Source of the DNA: CAYLLD01 sp964425135 | GTDB lineage: Bacteria > Pseudomonadota > Alphaproteobacteria > Rhodobacterales > Rhodobacteraceae | Direction: 5' to 3' | DNA: 58,637 bases | Assembly: GCA_964425135.1 (NCBI GenBank) | Contig: CAYRKW010000015.1 | Coordinates: 1 to 58,637, forward strand | Shown: in pieces, positions 37,874 through 46,784 of the stretch | Position numbering within the stretch: position 1 is the stretch's first letter | Layout of the letters: each line of letters starts with the position of its first letter | Translations under genes and position numbers: made by a program | The notes under the pieces: model-generated | What the model saw: the letters and a program-made list of their open reading frames with translations, nothing else | The model's database searches: none | What the model was told of the DNA's origin: nothing

Positions 37874-38275
37874 AGCATCGTCCACTCGTTCTGAAACTTC
37901 TCCGGCAGCCTTGAAGATGTTCTTTCATTCTTCCGGTAAAAACAGCTCACAGGTTTGAGCCACGGATAGGAAGAGCGCATGGAAGATTTGGGCCTTGATC
38001 GTTTTTGTCGCAGAAACCTCTATGCCGCCAGATTGGGGTAACCATTTGTAAGAAGGTCGCATCACTCAAGCCGTTCTTGCGGCATAGATCAGCAGTGCTC
38101 GCATCCGCCTGAAGCTCTTTCAACATTCCGGCAGCAACCTCGCTCCTGTAAGCGCCTGATGCGGTAGCCACACGGTTTTGCGCATCAAGCTTTGCACCTG
38201 TCCCTTGTTCACTGCCTCTCGCTTTGTCCGAACGCGAAAAGCGATAAGCGTGCATCTATGAAAACTGGAAACGCT
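37874..38275. other. 402-bp region after dcd with IS remnant
   Basis: Contains the frameshifted IS3 OrfA remnant (37926-38141) and nothing else I can support. Confidence 0.5.
37926..38141 (-). pseudogene. IS3-family transposase OrfA remnant, frameshifted
   Basis: Reading leftward, GMLKELQADASTADLCRK then NGLSDATF matches the N-terminus of IS3-family OrfA (helix-turn-helix: ..LKE..A..A.LCRKHGISDATFYKW). Directly after ATF one extra T shifts the frame; removing it gives YKWLPQSGGIEVSATKTIKA, the expected continuation (FYKWxxxxGGxEVS). OrfB and terminal inverted repeats are absent. A decayed insertion sequence at the edge of dcd. Confidence 0.7.
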
Positions 38276-38851
38276 TTAGCTGCACTGGCGAAGCTGCGCC
38301 GCATATCGCCGCTCAATCGCTTTGACCTCATCGGCGGCCCGCAGCAAGAACACTTTGGCCCTATACGACCCGCGGCGATACCCAGCATGCCCTTCGTGAT
38401 ACGCCAGATACTGACGATAGGCATCCGTCACGGGAATGCCGTTCTCAATCACCGTGCGGTTCATGTACCAGCCGATGAAATCGCTCGCGTCAGAGAAATT
38501 TGTGCGCGATGCAAACCGCCGTCCGGTATCATCGCGATACCAACCCCACGTTCCATCAATCGCCTGAGCGTATCCGTAGGCCGACGAGATGCGCCCGCGC
38601 GGGATGATACCGAAGGCGTATTTTTTCGGCGTTTTTGCGTCCCCCACAAACTTACTCTCGCGGTATATTGTTGCCAGCTGTACCGAAACAGGCGGACCCC
38701 ATTTCACCTGCGTGCGCGACATTGCCTCGAACCACTCAGGCCGCTCGGCCTTCATGACGCAGGCATTTGTAATGTTGCTCGGCGGGGACAGGCTTGAGCC
38801 CGCACAAGCTGAGAGCACCAAAAGTGCGATTATGGCGATGATCCGGGTCAT
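38276..38851 (-). CDS. Transglycosylase SLT-domain lipoprotein
   Basis: 191 residues. Lipobox LSAC with Cys16. The lytic transglycosylase fold is supported by Glu65 in TIYRESKF (catalytic) and by SAYGYAQAIDGTWGWYRDDTG and YLAYHEGHAGYRRG. It would cleave peptidoglycan from the periplasmic side of the outer membrane. It stands alone. Confidence 0.85.
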   Translation of the reverse strand: MTRIIAIIALLVLSACAGSSLSPPSNITNACVMKAERPEWFEAMSRTQVKWGPPVSVQLATIYRESKFVGDAKTPKKYAFGIIPRGRISSAYGYAQAIDGTWGWYRDDTGRRFASRTNFSDASDFIGWYMNRTVIENGIPVTDAYRQYLAYHEGHAGYRRGSYRAKVFLLRAADEVKAIERRYAAQLRQCS

Positions 38852-39042
38852 GCGCGATTGCCTCTGCTCAGTTGGTCGGGTCTTTCGCCCGCTTTCTTCA
38901 AACTTAACGCAAATTTGCGACCAGTCAAAGTCTCAAAACTGGTGACAGCTATCACAGGGATGTGCGCAGGCGTCCGCTACAACCGACTTAACGGCGCTCA
39001 ATTCCGGGTACCGATCCAATTTGATGAGACAAAGGATACATC

Positions 39043-39261
39043 ATGAAACGCACCACACTTGCCCTCGTGGCAGCCATCGTATTGACCGCAACAACCGCCA
39101 ATGCACAATCCACACAGACACTCACACAAGAAGAGATCCTCGGCCAAACTGAACTTTCCGTCCGTACCAGCTCTCGCCTGCACCGCTGGATCACCTTCTT
39201 CGGCTTCAAAATCTGCACAGGTCAAGTCGTCGTCCTGCCCGGCGAGACCCAATGCGTCTAA
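39043..39261 (+). CDS. Small hypothetical secreted protein
   Basis: 72 residues. A good signal peptide (MKRTTLALVAAIVLTATTANA) should be cut before QST, leaving about 50 residues that end with a Cys pair (ICTGQ..QCV). A hairpin at 39272-39299 follows. No family recognised. Confidence 0.6.
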   Translation: MKRTTLALVAAIVLTATTANAQSTQTLTQEEILGQTELSVRTSSRLHRWITFFGFKICTGQVVVLPGETQCV

Positions 39262-39271
39262 ACAAAACCAT

Positions 39272-39299
39272 CGCGCAGCGCTGATACAAGCGCTGCGCG
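39272..39299. terminator. Strong hairpin after the 72-aa gene
   Basis: A perfect 11-bp inverted repeat, CGCGCAGCGCT and AGCGCTGCGCG, with a 6-base loop. T-rich sequence is weak on the plus side; on the minus side GGTTTTG follows. It may end transcription of the small gene or of proBA, or both. Confidence 0.55.
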
Positions 39300-39314
39300 A
39301 ACAGATTTCGCTTT

Positions 39315-39343
39315 TCCCAAAATACTCCCCCGCGCGGGAGCGC
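39315..39343. repeat. Dispersed repeat copy (cccaaaatactc family)
   Basis: Its 24-nt part 39320-39343 is the exact inverse of 35463-35486, and it also matches 19645-19683 at its left side. It sits between the 72-aa gene and the end of proA. Confidence 0.65.
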
Positions 39344-39392
39344 AAATCACCTTTAAGTCGCGCGCGCGGCACGCGCGCACCGCTTGGTTGGA

Positions 39393-40646
39393 TCAGGCGC
39401 GCACGGTTCCGTCTCCGCGCACCAAATATTTGAAAGAGGTCAGCTGCGCCGCGCCAACCGGCCCGCGCGCATGCATCTTGCCCGTCGCAATCCCGATCTC
39501 GGCCCCCATGCCAAACTCCCCACCATCGGCAAATTGGGTGGACGCATTATGCATTAAGATCGCGCTATCAAGTCGTGTGAAAAACCGCTCCACCGCCGAC
39601 GCGTCCTCCGCCATGATGCAATCCGTGTGCTCCGAGTGGTTCGCCGAGATAAACGCAATCGCTGCATCCACCCCATCGACCTCACGCACCGCCATAATCA
39701 TATCGAGATACTCGCGACCCCAATCGTCATCGCTTGCAGCGCGCACCTGGTCGTGCGCCGCCATCGCAGCATCACCGCGCATCTCAACACCAGCCTCCAC
39801 CAGTGCTGCAATCAGTGCCGCGCGATCAGCGGCAGGGTAGTTGCGGTCAATCAACAAACACTCCGCAGCCCCGCAAATCCCTGTGCGCCGTGTTTTGGCG
39901 TTCAGCACCACATTCATCACCTTCGCCGGATCGGCAGAGCCGTGAACATAGATGTGCACGATCCCTTCGAGGTGCGCGAAGACCGGTACACGCGCTTTTT
40001 CCTGGACCAGCCCGACCAACCCCTTGCCGCCGCGCGGGACAATCACGTCGATCGTGTCGGTCATGGTCAGCATCTCGCTCACCGCCTCCCGATCACGCGT
40101 CGGCACCACCTGCACCGCATCCTTGGGCAGTCCAGCCGCCTCCAACCCGACGACAAGCGCGTCGTGAATGGCCTGCGCCGAATGCATCGCCTCTGATCCT
40201 GCGCGCAGGATCGCAGCATTTCCCGCCTTCAGACACAGCGCGCCCGCATCCGCCGTCACGTTGGGCCGCGATTCGAAGATCACGCCAATTACGCCCAATG
40301 GCGTACGCACCCGACTGATCTTCAGCCCGTTGGGGCGCTCCCACGCGTCCATCACAGCCCCCACCGGATCATCCTGTGCAGCAACTGCACGCAGACCGCC
40401 GACAATTCCCTCAATTCGTGCGTCATCGAGCATCAGCCGATCCATCATCGCCGCTGACAAGCCCTTCTCGCGCGCGAACTCCATGTCCTTGGCATTAGCG
40501 CTTAGAATTTCATCCTTGGCGGCCCAAACCGCATCCGCCGCCGCCTCAAGCGCGTCCCTCTTCTGCTGAGCCGAGGCATAAGCGAGCTCCCGTGCTGCCG
40601 CCTTGGCCCGCGCCCCGATATCGGCCATCATCTCTTTGACTGTCAT
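39393..40646 (-). CDS. proA: Glutamate-5-semialdehyde dehydrogenase
   Basis: 417 residues. NADPH reduction of gamma-glutamyl phosphate, second step of proline synthesis. Aldehyde-dehydrogenase fold with GVIGVIFESRPNVTADAGALCLKAGNA and the catalytic cysteine in TRRTGICGAAECLLID. It follows proB by 10 bp. Confidence 0.95.
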   Translation of the reverse strand: MTVKEMMADIGARAKAAARELAYASAQQKRDALEAAADAVWAAKDEILSANAKDMEFAREKGLSAAMMDRLMLDDARIEGIVGGLRAVAAQDDPVGAVMDAWERPNGLKISRVRTPLGVIGVIFESRPNVTADAGALCLKAGNAAILRAGSEAMHSAQAIHDALVVGLEAAGLPKDAVQVVPTRDREAVSEMLTMTDTIDVIVPRGGKGLVGLVQEKARVPVFAHLEGIVHIYVHGSADPAKVMNVVLNAKTRRTGICGAAECLLIDRNYPAADRAALIAALVEAGVEMRGDAAMAAHDQVRAASDDDWGREYLDMIMAVREVDGVDAAIAFISANHSEHTDCIMAEDASAVERFFTRLDSAILMHNASTQFADGGEFGMGAEIGIATGKMHARGPVGAAQLTSFKYLVRGDGTVRA

Positions 40647-40656
40647 CCCAATCTCC

Positions 40657-41775
40657 CTAGAGCGCCATATTGTCCCGGTGGATCATCGCAGCGCGTCTTG
40701 GATAGCCCAAAATCCCCGCGATCTCTTCAGATTTTGCACCTGCAATCTGGCGCGCCTCCGCGCTCGAATAAGCAATAAGTCCCTTCGCAACAAGCCCGCC
40801 GTCTGGCCCCGTGACATCGACAGGATCACCGCGCTCGAAGGATCCGTCGATCTGGCGAACACCTGCAGACAGCAGCGATTTGCCTTGCGAAAGCGCATTG
40901 ACCGCGCCTGCATCGATGCTCACCGCGCCTTTCGATTTCATCCCCTCAATCCAGCGTTTACGCGCCGCTGCCGGGGTAGCGGAGGCCGCAAAAACAGTAG
41001 CCACGCCGCCATCTTCGATCTGTGCCAAAGGTGCCGCGACATATCCATTCGCAATCACCATTGCAGCCCCTGCCGAAGTGGCCGTGCGCGCCGCCAAGAT
41101 CTTGGTTTTCATCCCACCTTTGGACACTGCGCTTGGCGCGTCCCCCGCCATCGCCTCAATCTGCGGCGTGATCTGCGCCACAAACGGAATATGCGCCGCG
41201 TCATCCTCATGCGGCGGACGGTCATAGAGCCCGTCAATATCGCTGAGCAAAATCAGCATATCCGCACCGCAAAGCGCTGTGACCTGCGCGCCCAACCGGT
41301 CATTGTCGCCAAAGCGGATTTCATCCGTCGCAACCGTGTCATTCTCATTCACAATCGGTACGCAAGACAGCCCCAAAAGCGCATCCAGCGTTGCGCGCGA
41401 GTTGAGGTAGCGTCGCCGGTCTGCGCTGTCTTCGAGTGTCACCAAAACCTGCGCCGCACGGATATCATGTGCCGCCAGAGCCTCCTGATAAGCACGCGCA
41501 AGCTGAATTTGCCCCACCGCAGCAGCGGCCTGGCTCAGCTCAAGCGACAGATACCCATCGCCCAGCCCCAATACATGCCGCCCTAACGCAATCGACCCGG
41601 ATGAGACGATCACCACATCCTGTCCACGCGTCTTGAGCCGCGAGACATCGCTTGCAAAGTCGCGCAACCAGTCCTGCCGCAGACCGCCTGCTGCATCGAC
41701 CAGCAGGGCGGAGCCGATCTTGACAACAACACGCGACGCTCCGGCCAGCAAACCGCCCGCGCTTACGGCGTCCAC
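40657..41775 (-). CDS. proB: Glutamate 5-kinase
   Basis: 372 residues. First step of proline synthesis; amino-acid-kinase domain (VVKIGSALLVD, IVSSGSIALGRHVLG, NENDTVATDEIRFGDNDRL, KGGMKTK) and a C-terminal PUA domain (SRGD-like ERGDPVDVTGPDG). Its start overlaps the obgE end by 13 bp. Confidence 0.95.
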   Translation of the reverse strand: MDAVSAGGLLAGASRVVVKIGSALLVDAAGGLRQDWLRDFASDVSRLKTRGQDVVIVSSGSIALGRHVLGLGDGYLSLELSQAAAAVGQIQLARAYQEALAAHDIRAAQVLVTLEDSADRRRYLNSRATLDALLGLSCVPIVNENDTVATDEIRFGDNDRLGAQVTALCGADMLILLSDIDGLYDRPPHEDDAAHIPFVAQITPQIEAMAGDAPSAVSKGGMKTKILAARTATSAGAAMVIANGYVAAPLAQIEDGGVATVFAASATPAAARKRWIEGMKSKGAVSIDAGAVNALSQGKSLLSAGVRQIDGSFERGDPVDVTGPDGGLVAKGLIAYSSAEARQIAGAKSEEIAGILGYPRRAAMIHRDNMAL

Positions 41776-42797
41776 GGTGCTATCTCCTCGGGCGCGTCAT
41801 CCGCTATCTTCTTGGCGTCAATCACACCGCGCAAGGTTCGCAACACTTCCGTAACGCCCTCGCCGGTGACACCAGACATCATCATAGGCGCATCATCGCA
41901 CAGCGCGCGCAAAGCCCCCATTGCCTCGGCCCGCTCGTCTTCATCGAGCGCATCGATTTTGTTGAGCACCGTCACCCGCGGTTTACCCGCAAGATCAGCC
42001 GGATATTTGCTGATTTCTCTCAGGATCACGGCGTAGTCGTCTTCCAACGTTTCGGAGGTGCCATCGACGAGATGCAACAACACCGCGCAGCGCTCCACAT
42101 GGCCCAAAAACCGGTCGCCGATCCCTTTGCCTTCATGAGCGCCTTCAATAAGCCCGGGAATATCGGCCACGACAAATTCCGTGCCATCCACTCCGACCAC
42201 GCCCAGATTGGGATGAAGCGTTGTGAACGGATAATCCGCGATTTTGGGCCTTGCGTTGGAGGTTGCTGCCAAAAACGTCGATTTGCCCGCATTAGGCAGA
42301 CCCAACAGCCCGACGTCCGCAATCAGTTTGAGCCGTAGCCAGACAGTCATCTCCTCGCCCACAAGCCCCGGATTGGCCGTGCGGGGTGCGCGGTTGGTGG
42401 AGGTCTTGAAATGCAGGTTCCCAAAGCCGCCGCTGCCCCCCGCCGCGAGCTTTACCCGCTGCCCAACGCGTGTGAGATCGGCAAGCACCGTATCCTGATC
42501 CTCGGCCAAAACCTCCGTGCCCACAGGCACCTTCAGCGTGATACTCTCGCCGGTTTTGCCGGTCATCTGACGCCCACCGCCGCCCTTGCCGTTCTTGGCG
42601 AAAAAATGCTGCTGATAGCGAAAATCAATCAGCGTGTTCAGCCCCTCAACGGCTTCAACCCAGACATCACCACCATTGCCGCCATCGCCGCCATCCGGCC
42701 CGCCATATTCGATGTACTTCTCGCGCCGGAACGAGACGGCGCCATTGCCACCGTTGCCGGAGCGGAGATAGACTTTTGCGAGATCGAGAAATTTCAT
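41763..42797 (-). CDS. obgE: GTPase ObgE/CgtA
   Basis: 344 residues from the ATG at 42797 (MKFLDLAKVYLRSGNGG). Glycine-rich Obg fold (GGPDGGDGGNGGDVWVEA) followed by the GTPase domain: G1 GLPNAGKST, G3 DIPGLIEGAHEGKGIG, G4 NKID. Acts in ribosome assembly and stress response. Its closeness to rplU-rpmA is the usual bacterial order. Confidence 0.95.
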   Translation of the reverse strand: MKFLDLAKVYLRSGNGGNGAVSFRREKYIEYGGPDGGDGGNGGDVWVEAVEGLNTLIDFRYQQHFFAKNGKGGGGRQMTGKTGESITLKVPVGTEVLAEDQDTVLADLTRVGQRVKLAAGGSGGFGNLHFKTSTNRAPRTANPGLVGEEMTVWLRLKLIADVGLLGLPNAGKSTFLAATSNARPKIADYPFTTLHPNLGVVGVDGTEFVVADIPGLIEGAHEGKGIGDRFLGHVERCAVLLHLVDGTSETLEDDYAVILREISKYPADLAGKPRVTVLNKIDALDEDERAEAMGALRALCDDAPMMMSGVTGEGVTEVLRTLRGVIDAKKIADDAPEEIAPWTP

Positions 42798-42831
42798 AAC
42801 ACGGCCCTTTTGACCGCAGCGCATCGAAGTT

Positions 42832-43836
42832 TCAATGCATTGCCAGCCATTTCTCCCGCGTCAGTTCATAATCCGGCCCGCTCGCCACTTCGCCGCGCGC
42901 TTCGTGATAAACAGTATCATAGCCTGTCTGCACAAACCCGAGCCGTTCCAGAATGCGCATTGAGGCCGGATTATCGTCCCATGTCCCTGCAATCAGCGTC
43001 TCGCGTTTGGGATCTTGAAAGGCCGATGCAATCTTGGCGCGCGCTGCTTCCGTGCCAATGCCCTTGCCCCAAAACTGGCGGCGCAAGGCATACCATAAAC
43101 TGCCACCCAGAACGCCGATTTGCCCCACAACAGCGCCCTGATATTCGATAGCAGAGATCAGACCCGCCCGTGCCACCGCCGAGCTTATCCGCATCTTTGT
43201 GAAATCCTCATCCGCCGGATAGGGCCAGGTCCACAGCATCTTCACCGTCTCCAGATCGGAGACTATCGGCCAGATCGCGTCAAAATCATGAATGCAGATG
43301 GGCCGCAGCGTCAGCCGCTCGGTATGGACCGGTCTAAGCATTTGCGGTGCGGACGACAGGACAAACGTTCGGTCCACAACCGTCTCACCGCGTGCCAATG
43401 AAAAAGTCTCGCCCTCGCCGATTTCCGTCCAGCCACATTTCTCAAACACCCGCGCAGAGGCCGGATTGTCGATGAAGGCACAAGCAATCAACGCCTCGTT
43501 GCCTAGCGCAGACATGGAATAATCCTGCACCGCCCCCAGCGCTTCGGTCATCAGCCCCAGCCCATGCACCTTCGGTGACAGCATGAACCCAACGCCCGGC
43601 CCGCAGCCAATCGTCCCGACACAATTGCCCTCATATTCAATCGCAAAGCCGGAGGTCGGATCCTTGGCATTGCGCTCAAATAGCTGATCGAGACGCGCCG
43701 GATCGAAGGGAAACGGCCATTTGGCCAGCATCCGCACTACATCCCAATCCGACATAATCTCCGTCATGGGCGCGCGATCGGCATCGGCGAGCGGACGCAG
43801 CAAGAGCCGCTTCGTCTGAAGTGTAACTTCAGACAT
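42832..43836 (-). CDS. Tandem GNAT-domain acetyltransferase
   Basis: 334 residues from the ATG at 43836 (the upstream ATG at 43848 is possible). Two RimJ/RimL-like GNAT domains: residues about 1-165 (LQTKRLLLRPLADADRAPM..) and about 170-330 (HTERLTLRPICIHDF..). The first half has FMLSPKVHGLGLMTEAL, the second RRQFWGKGIGTEAARA, so both retain an acetyl-CoA-like loop. Likely protein N-acetylation; target unknown. Overlaps the GNAT gene upstream. Confidence 0.82.
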   Translation of the reverse strand: MSEVTLQTKRLLLRPLADADRAPMTEIMSDWDVVRMLAKWPFPFDPARLDQLFERNAKDPTSGFAIEYEGNCVGTIGCGPGVGFMLSPKVHGLGLMTEALGAVQDYSMSALGNEALIACAFIDNPASARVFEKCGWTEIGEGETFSLARGETVVDRTFVLSSAPQMLRPVHTERLTLRPICIHDFDAIWPIVSDLETVKMLWTWPYPADEDFTKMRISSAVARAGLISAIEYQGAVVGQIGVLGGSLWYALRRQFWGKGIGTEAARAKIASAFQDPKRETLIAGTWDDNPASMRILERLGFVQTGYDTVYHEARGEVASGPDYELTREKWLAMH

Positions 43837-44362
43837 TGGACCGCTCATATTCGATCATCTTCATAACCTCGCCGCGCGCAACCGACATCTCTTTGAGGAT
43901 GACACCGTTGGGTGCCATGCCCAGCTTGACCATCACGCGGCCAGAGGCGGGATTGTCCTCAAAATGGCTGGCATGCACACGTTCGGCTCCGCTTTTGAAG
44001 GCGTAATCGACAACCGCCGCGCCCGCTTCGCTCGCAATTCCGAGGTTCCAGAAGAACGGCGCGATCCAATAGCCAAGACCACCAGAGCCGCGCAGCCCCA
44101 TAATCCCGACAAACTCGGTGCCAAAGCCCTTGGTCGCGTCGATTGCCCAGACCGCTTCGTGATGATCCAATCTATGCGTAGAGGCTATAAACGCCTCAAC
44201 CGCGCCCGGCGGGTTCGGGTGCGGAATGCTCGTCGTCATCGACGCCACACGCCAATCGCTCGAATAGAGCGAGCAAAGCCCCGCATCCGATTTACGCAAT
44301 GGCCGCAATGTGAGCCGTTCTGTCTCCAGAACAGGTTGAAAACTGTCGTTGTTTTTCATCAT
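43829..44362 (-). CDS. GNAT-family N-acetyltransferase
   Basis: 177 residues. RimJ/RimL-type GNAT (LETERLTLRPLRKSDAGL, GLGYWIAPFFWNLGIASEAGAAVVDYAF, ASGRVMVKLGM). Related to both halves of the next gene, so the three domains appear to come from local duplication. It lies 4 bp after the LysE gene. Confidence 0.82.
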   Translation of the reverse strand: MMKNNDSFQPVLETERLTLRPLRKSDAGLCSLYSSDWRVASMTTSIPHPNPPGAVEAFIASTHRLDHHEAVWAIDATKGFGTEFVGIMGLRGSGGLGYWIAPFFWNLGIASEAGAAVVDYAFKSGAERVHASHFEDNPASGRVMVKLGMAPNGVILKEMSVARGEVMKMIEYERSNV

Positions 44363-44366
44363 TGAC

Positions 44367-44966
44367 CTATCCTCCCTTCAATAAAACGTACAAAACCGAA
44401 CCAACCATCAAGATCGCCATCGCCCGCATCAGCATCGGCTCACGCGGCGTTCCGGTCACAAATTTGGCGATCTGAACACCTGCCAACATCCAAAGCGGCT
44501 GGATAATCGTCTGAACAAAAATTAATGCCAGCGCGATGGAGAGTGTCGCCATCAGCGCAGATGCACCCGCATGGACGAAATTGGTAAAGCCGCCGATCAC
44601 CATCGCCCAGGCCTTGGGGTTGAGAGGGTGCACGATCAGCCCTTGCGCAAATCGTGGCGGGCTTGTGCCCGCTTCAGCCGCAACGATACGGGTGCCTGCA
44701 ATCTGCCACGCGAGCCACAGAATATAAGCCACCGATGCCCATTTGAGCGCCAGAAAGACCGGCCCCTCAGGATCAAGCGTAGTGAGCAAGCCCAGGCCCA
44801 GCGGCCAAATGATCAGTTGCTTACCGAGGATCACACCGCCAAGGAACGGCAGCGAGGCACGCGCACCATAACGCGCCCCCGAGGCCATCACGACCATATT
44901 GGCAGGACCCGGCGTTCCAATCATGGACGCCGCGAAAACCAGAAACCCTATCCATTCGATGGGCAT
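44367..44966 (-). CDS. LysE/RhtB-family translocator
   Basis: 199 residues. Hydrophobic, with about six helices and the family start FAASMIGTPGPANMVVMASGARYGARASLPFLGGVILG. Exports amino acids or related small metabolites; the substrate is unknown. It lies between the rpmA terminator and the GNAT genes, so the rplU-rpmA and LysE-GNAT-obgE runs may be separate transcripts. Confidence 0.88.
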   Translation of the reverse strand: MPIEWIGFLVFAASMIGTPGPANMVVMASGARYGARASLPFLGGVILGKQLIIWPLGLGLLTTLDPEGPVFLALKWASVAYILWLAWQIAGTRIVAAEAGTSPPRFAQGLIVHPLNPKAWAMVIGGFTNFVHAGASALMATLSIALALIFVQTIIQPLWMLAGVQIAKFVTGTPREPMLMRAMAILMVGSVLYVLLKGG

Positions 44967-44995
44967 ATGCTGCCTCTTTCGCTTCGCGTGGCTTT

Positions 44996-45032
44996 GAAAA
45001 AGAAACGGGGCCCGGTGTTTCCACCGAGCCCC
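44996..45032 (-). terminator. Rho-independent terminator after rpmA
   Basis: On the minus strand a GC-rich stem (plus-strand GGGGCCCGGTG at 45007-45017 against CCACCGAGCCCC at 45021-45032, one mismatch) is followed by GTTTCTTTTTC. It is 30 bp after the rpmA stop. Confidence 0.8.
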
Positions 45033-45061
45033 TGAAATCTTTTCAAGTTTTGGTTCGGTAG

Positions 45062-45331
45062 CTACTCAGCCGCCTCCGCTGCCGGTGTGACAGAAATGAA
45101 CGTGCGACCCTTGAGACCCTTGTGAAACGTCACATTGCCTTCGACTTTTGCAAAAATCGTGTGGTCACGGCCCATTCCAACGCCCTCACCCGGCCACCAC
45201 TTGGTGCCGCGTTGACGACAAATGATATTGCCCGGGATCACGTTCTCGCCGCCGAATTTCTTCACGCCAAGGCGACGGCCCGCGCTATCGCGACCGTTAC
45301 GGGAGGAACCGCCTGCTTTTTTATGTGCCAT
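45062..45331 (-). CDS. rpmA: 50S ribosomal protein L27
   Basis: 89 residues. MAHKKAGGSSRNGRDSAGRR is the typical start with no leader needing cleavage, and GRDHTIFAKVEGNVTFHKG is conserved. Lies at the peptidyl-transferase centre. Follows rplU by 12 bp. Confidence 0.97.
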   Translation of the reverse strand: MAHKKAGGSSRNGRDSAGRRLGVKKFGGENVIPGNIICRQRGTKWWPGEGVGMGRDHTIFAKVEGNVTFHKGLKGRTFISVTPAAEAAE

Positions 45332-45343
45332 TGATTACGCTCC

Positions 45344-46102
45344 TTACCCTTTAGCCAACGCTTTGGCTTGCTTTATCCAATCATCGCGCTCAATGCGACC
45401 CTTAAATGACAACAGGTCATCCATCATCGCGATATCCGCCTTTTTCCACTCGGCAATTTGCCAGAAATGGAACACGCCTTGCGTATTCAGCGTATCTTCC
45501 AGCTTCGGACCAACGCCCGAAATCAGCTTGAGATCGTCCTTCTCACCCTTTGGCGCATCCAAAAGGTTCGCAGGCTTGCCACCTGCTGCGGGAGCCGCCT
45601 CTTCTTTCTTCGGCGCCGCTTTCTTGGCCGCTGGCTTCTTGGCTTCCGCCTTAGGTTCTGCCTTTTTGGCCTCAGCCTTCTTCGGCGCTGCCTTCTTAGC
45701 AGGTGCTTTTTTCGGCGCATCCGCCGTCAAAGCCGCCATTGACACGGAACCTGCACCAATCGCCGCAGCAATGCCCGACTTGTCGCCGCCGCTGGCCAGA
45801 ATGTCCGTAACCTTTACAACAGTAAGGTACTGACGATGACCCTTTTTGCGCTGTGACGAATGCTTCCGGCGACGCTTTTTGTAGTTGATTACCTTGGGGC
45901 CACGAATTTGCTCCAGCACTTCAGCCTGAACCGCAGCGCCTTTGACCATAGGCTCGCCCAGCGTGACCTTGTCACCGCCAAGCATCAGAATGTCGTTGAA
46001 CTGGACCTTGTCACCTTCTTCGGCGGCAAGACGCTCGATCTTGAGCGTGTCGTCTTTGGCAACTTTATACTGTTTGCCACCAGTTTTCATTACTGCGAAC
46101 AT
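45344..46102 (-). CDS. rplU: 50S ribosomal protein L21 with long C-terminal extension
   Basis: 252 residues against about 103 for the normal protein. Residues 1-105 are L21 (MFAVMKTGGKQYKVAKDD.., INYKKRRRKHSSQRKKGHRQ). Then comes an Ala/Lys/Pro-rich linker of about 70 residues, and the last 60 residues form a helix-hairpin-helix-like domain (LKLISGVGPKLEDTLNTQGV, then FHFWQIAEW..). The same domain ends other Rhodobacterales proteins, for example NADH dehydrogenase subunit E, as I recall. The tail should lie outside the ribosome core. Confidence 0.93.
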   Translation of the reverse strand: MFAVMKTGGKQYKVAKDDTLKIERLAAEEGDKVQFNDILMLGGDKVTLGEPMVKGAAVQAEVLEQIRGPKVINYKKRRRKHSSQRKKGHRQYLTVVKVTDILASGGDKSGIAAAIGAGSVSMAALTADAPKKAPAKKAAPKKAEAKKAEPKAEAKKPAAKKAAPKKEEAAPAAGGKPANLLDAPKGEKDDLKLISGVGPKLEDTLNTQGVFHFWQIAEWKKADIAMMDDLLSFKGRIERDDWIKQAKALAKG

Positions 46103-46531
46103 AGCTCGCGTCCTTCTTGTCTGTCGCGCTCTGTGGCCCCGGTCGTTCCGGTGTTGTGACGGTCACTCCGTCGCCTCGAACTGCGTGATGTTGCCCATCA
46201 GGCTGCACCAATACCAAATGCGCAGAATCCTACGCAGGCGCGCGTTATTGTGAAATGCGGCGCAGTTGTCAAGAACCAATGCGCAATAGACACGGTCTTT
46301 GAATAACCCCAGCCTATCACGCCAATCTCGCGCACGCGCCAAGGGTGCTCTCCTTACTCGCATCAAACACGCCTTTGGCCGCGAGAAAAGGCATCCGGCA
46401 GAATACGTTCCGTCCACACAAAACCCCAAATTTGCAGAAAATAGCAAAACTGCCTCCGCCCCGATCCAAGTTTCCCTTGAAACACGGCAGCAAGAGCAAT
46501 AGGAGAGGCGCACTTTCGACAACGACCTCGC
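46103..46531. other. 429-bp region between rplU and tRNA-Ser
   Basis: Must hold the rplU promoter and leader (leftward) and the tRNA-Ser promoter (rightward). No gene. I saw no clear hairpin autoregulatory site for L21. Confidence 0.5.
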
Positions 46532-46621
46532 GGAGAGGTGCCGGAGTGGTCGAACGGGGCGGTCTCGAAAACCGTTGTGCCTTTACGGGTACCCAGGGTT
46601 CGAATCCCTGTCTCTCCGCCA
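46532..46621 (+). tRNA. tRNA-Ser(CGA)
   Basis: Acceptor GGAGAGG with TCTCTCC, anticodon loop CTCGAAA (CGA), a long variable arm (GTGCCTTTACGGGTACC), T arm CAGGGTTCGAATCCCTG and encoded CCA at 46619-46621. Confidence 0.95.
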
Positions 46622-46784
46622 TTGAACAAACCAACTCGGAAAAACACATTTTGCGCTTTGAGAACGTGTGTTGAGGTTTGCGCTGCCAATACAATTCTCG
46701 AAGCCTTGTCGCATTTAACCAATTTGGCTCGTTATGTCTTCCAGCGCCGCTTTGTCGGGTTCGTCCTTTGACCGATATGGCAGA

